Shown here: positions 61,127 to 64,000 of the stretch, piece by piece | Layout of the letters: each line of letters begins with the position of its first letter | Position numbering within the stretch: position 1 is the stretch's first letter | Assembly: GCF_008086045.1 (NCBI RefSeq) | Contig: NZ_VSEY01000005.1 | Location: forward strand, 62,001 to 126,000 | DNA from: Nonomuraea sp. PA05 | GTDB taxonomy: Bacteria; Actinomycetota; Actinomycetes; Streptosporangiales; Streptosporangiaceae | DNA: 64,000 nucleotides | Direction of reading: 5' to 3' | Position numbers and translations under genes: made by a program | The notes under the pieces: generated by a model | The model's input: only the letters and a program-made list of their open reading frames with translations | What the model was told of the DNA's origin: nothing | The model's database searches: none

Positions 61127-61134
61127 GACAAGCA
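61117..61134. promoter_or_regulatory. PhnF operator, 18-bp perfect palindrome over the phnF start
   Basis: TGCTTGTCATGACAAGCA is fully self-complementary and its centre CATG contains the phnF start codon. The central TTGTCATGACAA fits the GT...AC style of HutC/GntR operators. Position implies autorepression by blocking transcription or initiation. Confidence 0.7.
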
Positions 61135-61197
61135 GCCTCGGCGACCTCTCTGACCGGGAGGTGAACGGCGGGCGACGCCGCACGAGCGCACAGGCCA

Positions 61198-62856
61198 TCA
61201 GCGGAGGACGGATCGCAGCCGGGCCGAGACCGCCTCCACCGCCAGGACCAGCAGGAACACCGGCAGCACGATCGCCGTCACGACGTCGTACCCGAGCGCT
61301 CTGATCTGCTGGCTCAGCGCGAAGCCGAGCTCGCCCGCGCCGACGATGCCGAGGACGAAGAAGGCCCGCAGGTTGACGTCGAGCGCGTACAGGGTGGTCG
61401 CGGTGAGGCGGGGGGTGAGCTGGCCGAGCACGGCCACGGTCAGCTCCTGCCCGGCTCCCGCCCCGGCCGAGCGGACGGCCTCGCGGGGCCCGGCGCGCAG
61501 CTCCTCGGCGTCGTCGGCGACGAGCTTGGCGACCAGGGCGGCGGTGAACACGGCCAGCGCCAGCGTCCCCGCGACGGGCCCGTCCATCAGCCCGAACGCC
61601 GCCACGAACACCAGCACGAGCAGCAGGTCGGGGATGGAGCGCAGGCCGACGAGCAGAACGCGGGCGGTCAGCCGCACGCCGTCGTTGGGCGCGACGGCGC
61701 GGGCGGCGGTCAGGCCGAGCGGGATGCCGGCCAGCGTGCCGAGGAAGGTGGCGCCGGCCGCGATCGCGACCGTCTCCAGCAGCCCCTCGCCGAGCGAGCC
61801 GGCGATCGGCTCGAAGTCCGGCGGGAAGAACTCGCCGAGCGCGCGCGCCGATCCGGCGGCGGCGTCGGCCAGCGCCGCCGGGCTCGCGCCGACCTGCCAG
61901 AACGCCACCGCCGTCAGGGCGATCGCGCCCCATCCGGCCAGGTGCGCGGCGGCCCGGCCGCGCGTCCACGGCACACGTGTCCCCCTTGCGGAGGGAATCG
62001 CCCTGGTACGCCCCGCGCCGAGGAGCTGGCCGCGCAGCGTCACCGAGACCATCTCGACGAGCAGCACGACGGCCACCGTCACCAGCGCGATGCCGACGGC
62101 CTCGCGGTAGTCGGTGAAGCCGAACGCCGTCTTGAGGTCCAGCCCGATGCCGCCCGCGCCGACGGCGCCGAGCAGCACGGAGCCGCGGAAGTTGATGTCG
62201 AGGCGGTAGAGGATGGCGGCCACCCAGGCGGGCGCCACCTGCGGCAGCACCCCGGCCAGCAGCCGCTGCGCCCGCCCGGCGCCAGTGCCGGCCACGGCCT
62301 CGCGGACGCCGGTGTCCGCCTGCTCGATCGCTTCTGTGAACAGCTTGCCGAGCATGCCGACGGAGTGCAGGCCCAGCGCCAGCACGCCGGGCAGGGGGCC
62401 GATGCCGATGGCGGCCACGAAGAAGACGGCGAACACGACGTCGGGGATGGCACGGCAGGCGACGATCACGGTCAGCGCCGCCGACCGCACAGCCTTGCGG
62501 CCTGCCCCGCCTCGCCCGGCCTCGCGACCGGCCCGGCCGCGCACCGCCGTTCCGCCTGTCTCCCCACCGGCTGCGGCCGGCACGGCCAGGACGGCCGCCA
62601 GCATCGTGGCCAGCGCGGTGCCCGCGATGGCCATCCACAGCGTGTCGAGCACGTGCGCGAACGTCGTGGCGGGGTCGCTCAGCGTCGGCGGCACGGCCCT
62701 GCCCAGCAGCGCCACGACCTCGCCGAACCCGCTGACCAGCCCGCTGACGCCGACGCCCAGGTAGCCGAGCGCGACGAGGCCGAGCGCCACGGACCCGATC
62801 GGGAACGCCCACGCGACGGCCCGGCGGGCGGTGCGCGGCGGCCCGACCCGGATCAC
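61198..62856 (-). CDS. phnE: PhnE, fused double phosphonate ABC permease
   Basis: 552 residues: two complete PhnE-like permease units in one chain (about 5-265 and 290-552), each with about six TM and its own EAA loop (GTGAGRAQRLLAGVLPQVAP; AGAGAGQELTVAVLGQLTP) and the motif RAIPDVVFAVFF / RSIPDLLLVLVF. Single PhnE proteins are about 260 residues, so the fusion would act as a pseudo-dimer. GTG 62856 overlaps the phnC stop. An Arg/Gly-rich segment (about 105-130) interrupts the first unit. Confidence 0.92.
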   Translation of the reverse strand: MIRVGPPRTARRAVAWAFPIGSVALGLVALGYLGVGVSGLVSGFGEVVALLGRAVPPTLSDPATTFAHVLDTLWMAIAGTALATMLAAVLAVPAAAGGETGGTAVRGRAGREAGRGGAGRKAVRSAALTVIVACRAIPDVVFAVFFVAAIGIGPLPGVLALGLHSVGMLGKLFTEAIEQADTGVREAVAGTGAGRAQRLLAGVLPQVAPAWVAAILYRLDINFRGSVLLGAVGAGGIGLDLKTAFGFTDYREAVGIALVTVAVVLLVEMVSVTLRGQLLGAGRTRAIPSARGTRVPWTRGRAAAHLAGWGAIALTAVAFWQVGASPAALADAAAGSARALGEFFPPDFEPIAGSLGEGLLETVAIAAGATFLGTLAGIPLGLTAARAVAPNDGVRLTARVLLVGLRSIPDLLLVLVFVAAFGLMDGPVAGTLALAVFTAALVAKLVADDAEELRAGPREAVRSAGAGAGQELTVAVLGQLTPRLTATTLYALDVNLRAFFVLGIVGAGELGFALSQQIRALGYDVVTAIVLPVFLLVLAVEAVSARLRSVLR

Positions 62857-63614
62857 GGCACCGTCACAGGGTCGGACAGATACAGCCCCCGCAACCGCAC
62901 CGGGTCGAGCAGCTCGGTCGGCGAGTCCAGCCGGACCTTCCCCAGCCGCAGCCCCACCACCCGCCGCGTCCACTCCAACGCCAGCTCGACCTGGTGCAAC
63001 GTGCACACCATGGTCAGCCCGTCCTCCCGGCAGACCCGCACCAGCAGATCCATCACGGAAGCGGCGGTCTCGGGATCGAGCGAGGCCACGGGTTCGTCGG
63101 CGAGCATCAGCTCGGGCCGCTGCAGCAGGGCCCGCGCGATGGCGACGCGCTGCTGCTGCCCTCCGGACAGGCTGCCGGCCCGCTGGTAGGCCCGGTCGGC
63201 CAGGCCGACCCGGTCCAGGTGCTCGAACGCCTCCGCCCGTACGGATCTGGGCCAGGTGACGATCCCGTACCGTGGCCCGCGGACCCGGCCGAGCGCGCCG
63301 TGCAGCACGTTCTCCATCACGGTGAGCCGTCCGATCAGGTTGAACTGCTGGAAGACCACGCCGACCCGCCGCCGCAGCGTCCGCAGCCCGGCGCCCTTGG
63401 CGCCGGCCACGTCGACGCCGAGCACGCGGACCTGGCCGGCGTCGGGCCTGGCCAGCCCGTTGAGGTGGCGCAGCAGCGTGGACTTGCCCGACCCGGACGG
63501 CCCGAGCAGGGCGACGATCTCCCCGCGCGCCACGGTCAGGTCGATCCCGGCGCACGCGGTCACCTCGCCGAACGCCTTGACCAGCCCCCTGGTCTCCACG
63601 ACGGCCGCCGTCAT
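62853..63614 (-). CDS. phnC: PhnC, phosphonate ABC transporter ATPase
   Basis: 253 residues. Walker A GPSGSGKST, QQFNLIGRLTVMENVLHGALGR (Q-loop and PhnC-type segment), signature LSGGQQQRVAIARAL and Walker B LMLADEPVASLD. ATG 63614 overlaps the phnD stop by ATGA. Powers phosphonate uptake with PhnE and PhnD. Confidence 0.95.
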   Translation of the reverse strand: MTAAVVETRGLVKAFGEVTACAGIDLTVARGEIVALLGPSGSGKSTLLRHLNGLARPDAGQVRVLGVDVAGAKGAGLRTLRRRVGVVFQQFNLIGRLTVMENVLHGALGRVRGPRYGIVTWPRSVRAEAFEHLDRVGLADRAYQRAGSLSGGQQQRVAIARALLQRPELMLADEPVASLDPETAASVMDLLVRVCREDGLTMVCTLHQVELALEWTRRVVGLRLGKVRLDSPTELLDPVRLRGLYLSDPVTVP

Positions 63615-64000
63615 GCCTTCGAGCACTTCTCGTTCTTGGTGGCGGCGCACACCTCGCGTACGGCGTCGAAGGTGGCGTCGGTGACGGCCTGCCAGCTCCA
63701 GATGGACTTGTCGTTGGTCACGGCGCAGCTCTCGGTGTCCTTACAGATGCCGAGCTGCACCATGCGGTCCTTGCCGGCGTCCTCGGTGAAGGTCTGCCGC
63801 AGCTTGGCCTTGAGGTCGGCGGGCAGCTCGTCCCGCATGGCGACGGGCGACATGGGGATCGGCTGGGACTTCCACACCACCTTCACGTCGCCCTGCTTGA
63901 GCTTGCCCTTGTCGATGAGGATGTGGTCGACCATCCCGCTCTCGGAGAAGCCGGCCTGGCACTTGCCTGAGGCGACCGACAGCACGGAGTTGTCGTGCCC
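63611..64000 (-). CDS. phnD: PhnD, phosphonate-binding protein (5' end outside window)
   Basis: Partial: the last 129 codons are visible, open to the right edge. HDNSVLSVASGKCQAGFSES, VVWKSQPIPMSPVAMRDELPADLKAKL and the TF(x)EDAGKD segment match the C-terminal lobe of PhnD/phosphite-binding proteins. Three Cys near the C-terminus (GICKDTESC, EVCAATKNEKC) suggest disulfides, consistent with an exported lipoprotein. First known gene of the phnDCE-FGHIJKLM run. Confidence 0.9.
   Translation of the reverse strand, partial: GHDNSVLSVASGKCQAGFSESGMVDHILIDKGKLKQGDVKVVWKSQPIPMSPVAMRDELPADLKAKLRQTFTEDAGKDRMVQLGICKDTESCAVTNDKSIWSWQAVTDATFDAVREVCAATKNEKCSKA

Overview
The window is about 70 % or more GC, uses GTG and TTG starts freely, has many 4-bp start/stop overlaps (ATGA, GTGA), and carries families typical of filamentous actinomycetes (conservon genes, class III lanthipeptide synthetase, bacterial diterpene synthases, LacI-controlled sugar ABC operons). 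I read it as chromosome of a soil actinomycete, possibly of the Streptosporangiaceae (Nonomuraea-like); the genus is a guess. No rRNA, tRNA, CRISPR array, insertion sequence or phage gene was recognised.

Layout. (1) 1-3554, minus: a class III lanthipeptide synthetase (LanKC, cut by the left edge) behind an orphan sensor kinase with a TTG start. (2) 3742-17749: mixed genes: two aldo/keto reductases, PolX, secreted proteins, a molybdopterin oxidoreductase, a WS/DGAT acyltransferase, two divergent TetR genes with a DHA2-type exporter, an XRE regulator, a STAS protein and an anchored esterase, separated by GC-rich minisatellites. (3) 17761-22620: a compact diterpenoid locus: GGPP-type prenyl synthase, divergent from P450, class I terpene synthase and class II diterpene cyclase, the last three translationally coupled. 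(4) 22779-26539: a conservon (CvnA kinase-like protein, CvnB roadblock, CvnC DUF742, CvnD GTPase) directly downstream and in the same direction. (5) 26581-29333: histidine phosphatase, a double-HTH MerR regulator and a divergent erythromycin-esterase-like gene.

(6) 29276-44936: a glycan-use locus: ROK kinase, SIS isomerase, GH38 alpha-mannosidase and a six-hairpin glycosidase-like protein in one operon; a tandem metallo-beta-lactamase protein with its LacI regulator in a second; a divergent GH84 hexosaminidase; and a sugar ABC transporter with a GH36-like enzyme. Similar GGGAACG boxes lie at their promoters, suggesting one LacI regulon. (7) 45259-47204: DUF485 protein plus ActP-like acetate symporter, with tandem hairpins downstream and a Crp-like box upstream. 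(8) 47370-52536: a second sugar ABC operon, a cystathionine gamma-synthase/lyase-family gene and a divergent LacI regulator, with two near-identical palindromes about 770 bp apart. (9) 52606-53507: two small unknown proteins, one with 11-residue repeats.

(10) 53504-64000, minus: a phosphonate uptake and C-P lyase locus, phnD(partial)-C-E / phnF-G-H-I-J-K-L-M, followed by an inositol-monophosphatase-like gene. phnN and phnP are not seen here; PhnE is a fused double permease, PhnI carries a His-rich insert, and an 18-bp perfect palindrome covers the phnF start.

The most promising unusual unit is the diterpenoid locus with its adjoining conservon. The recurring oddity is expansion of short tandem repeats, both between genes and inside otherwise conserved proteins.
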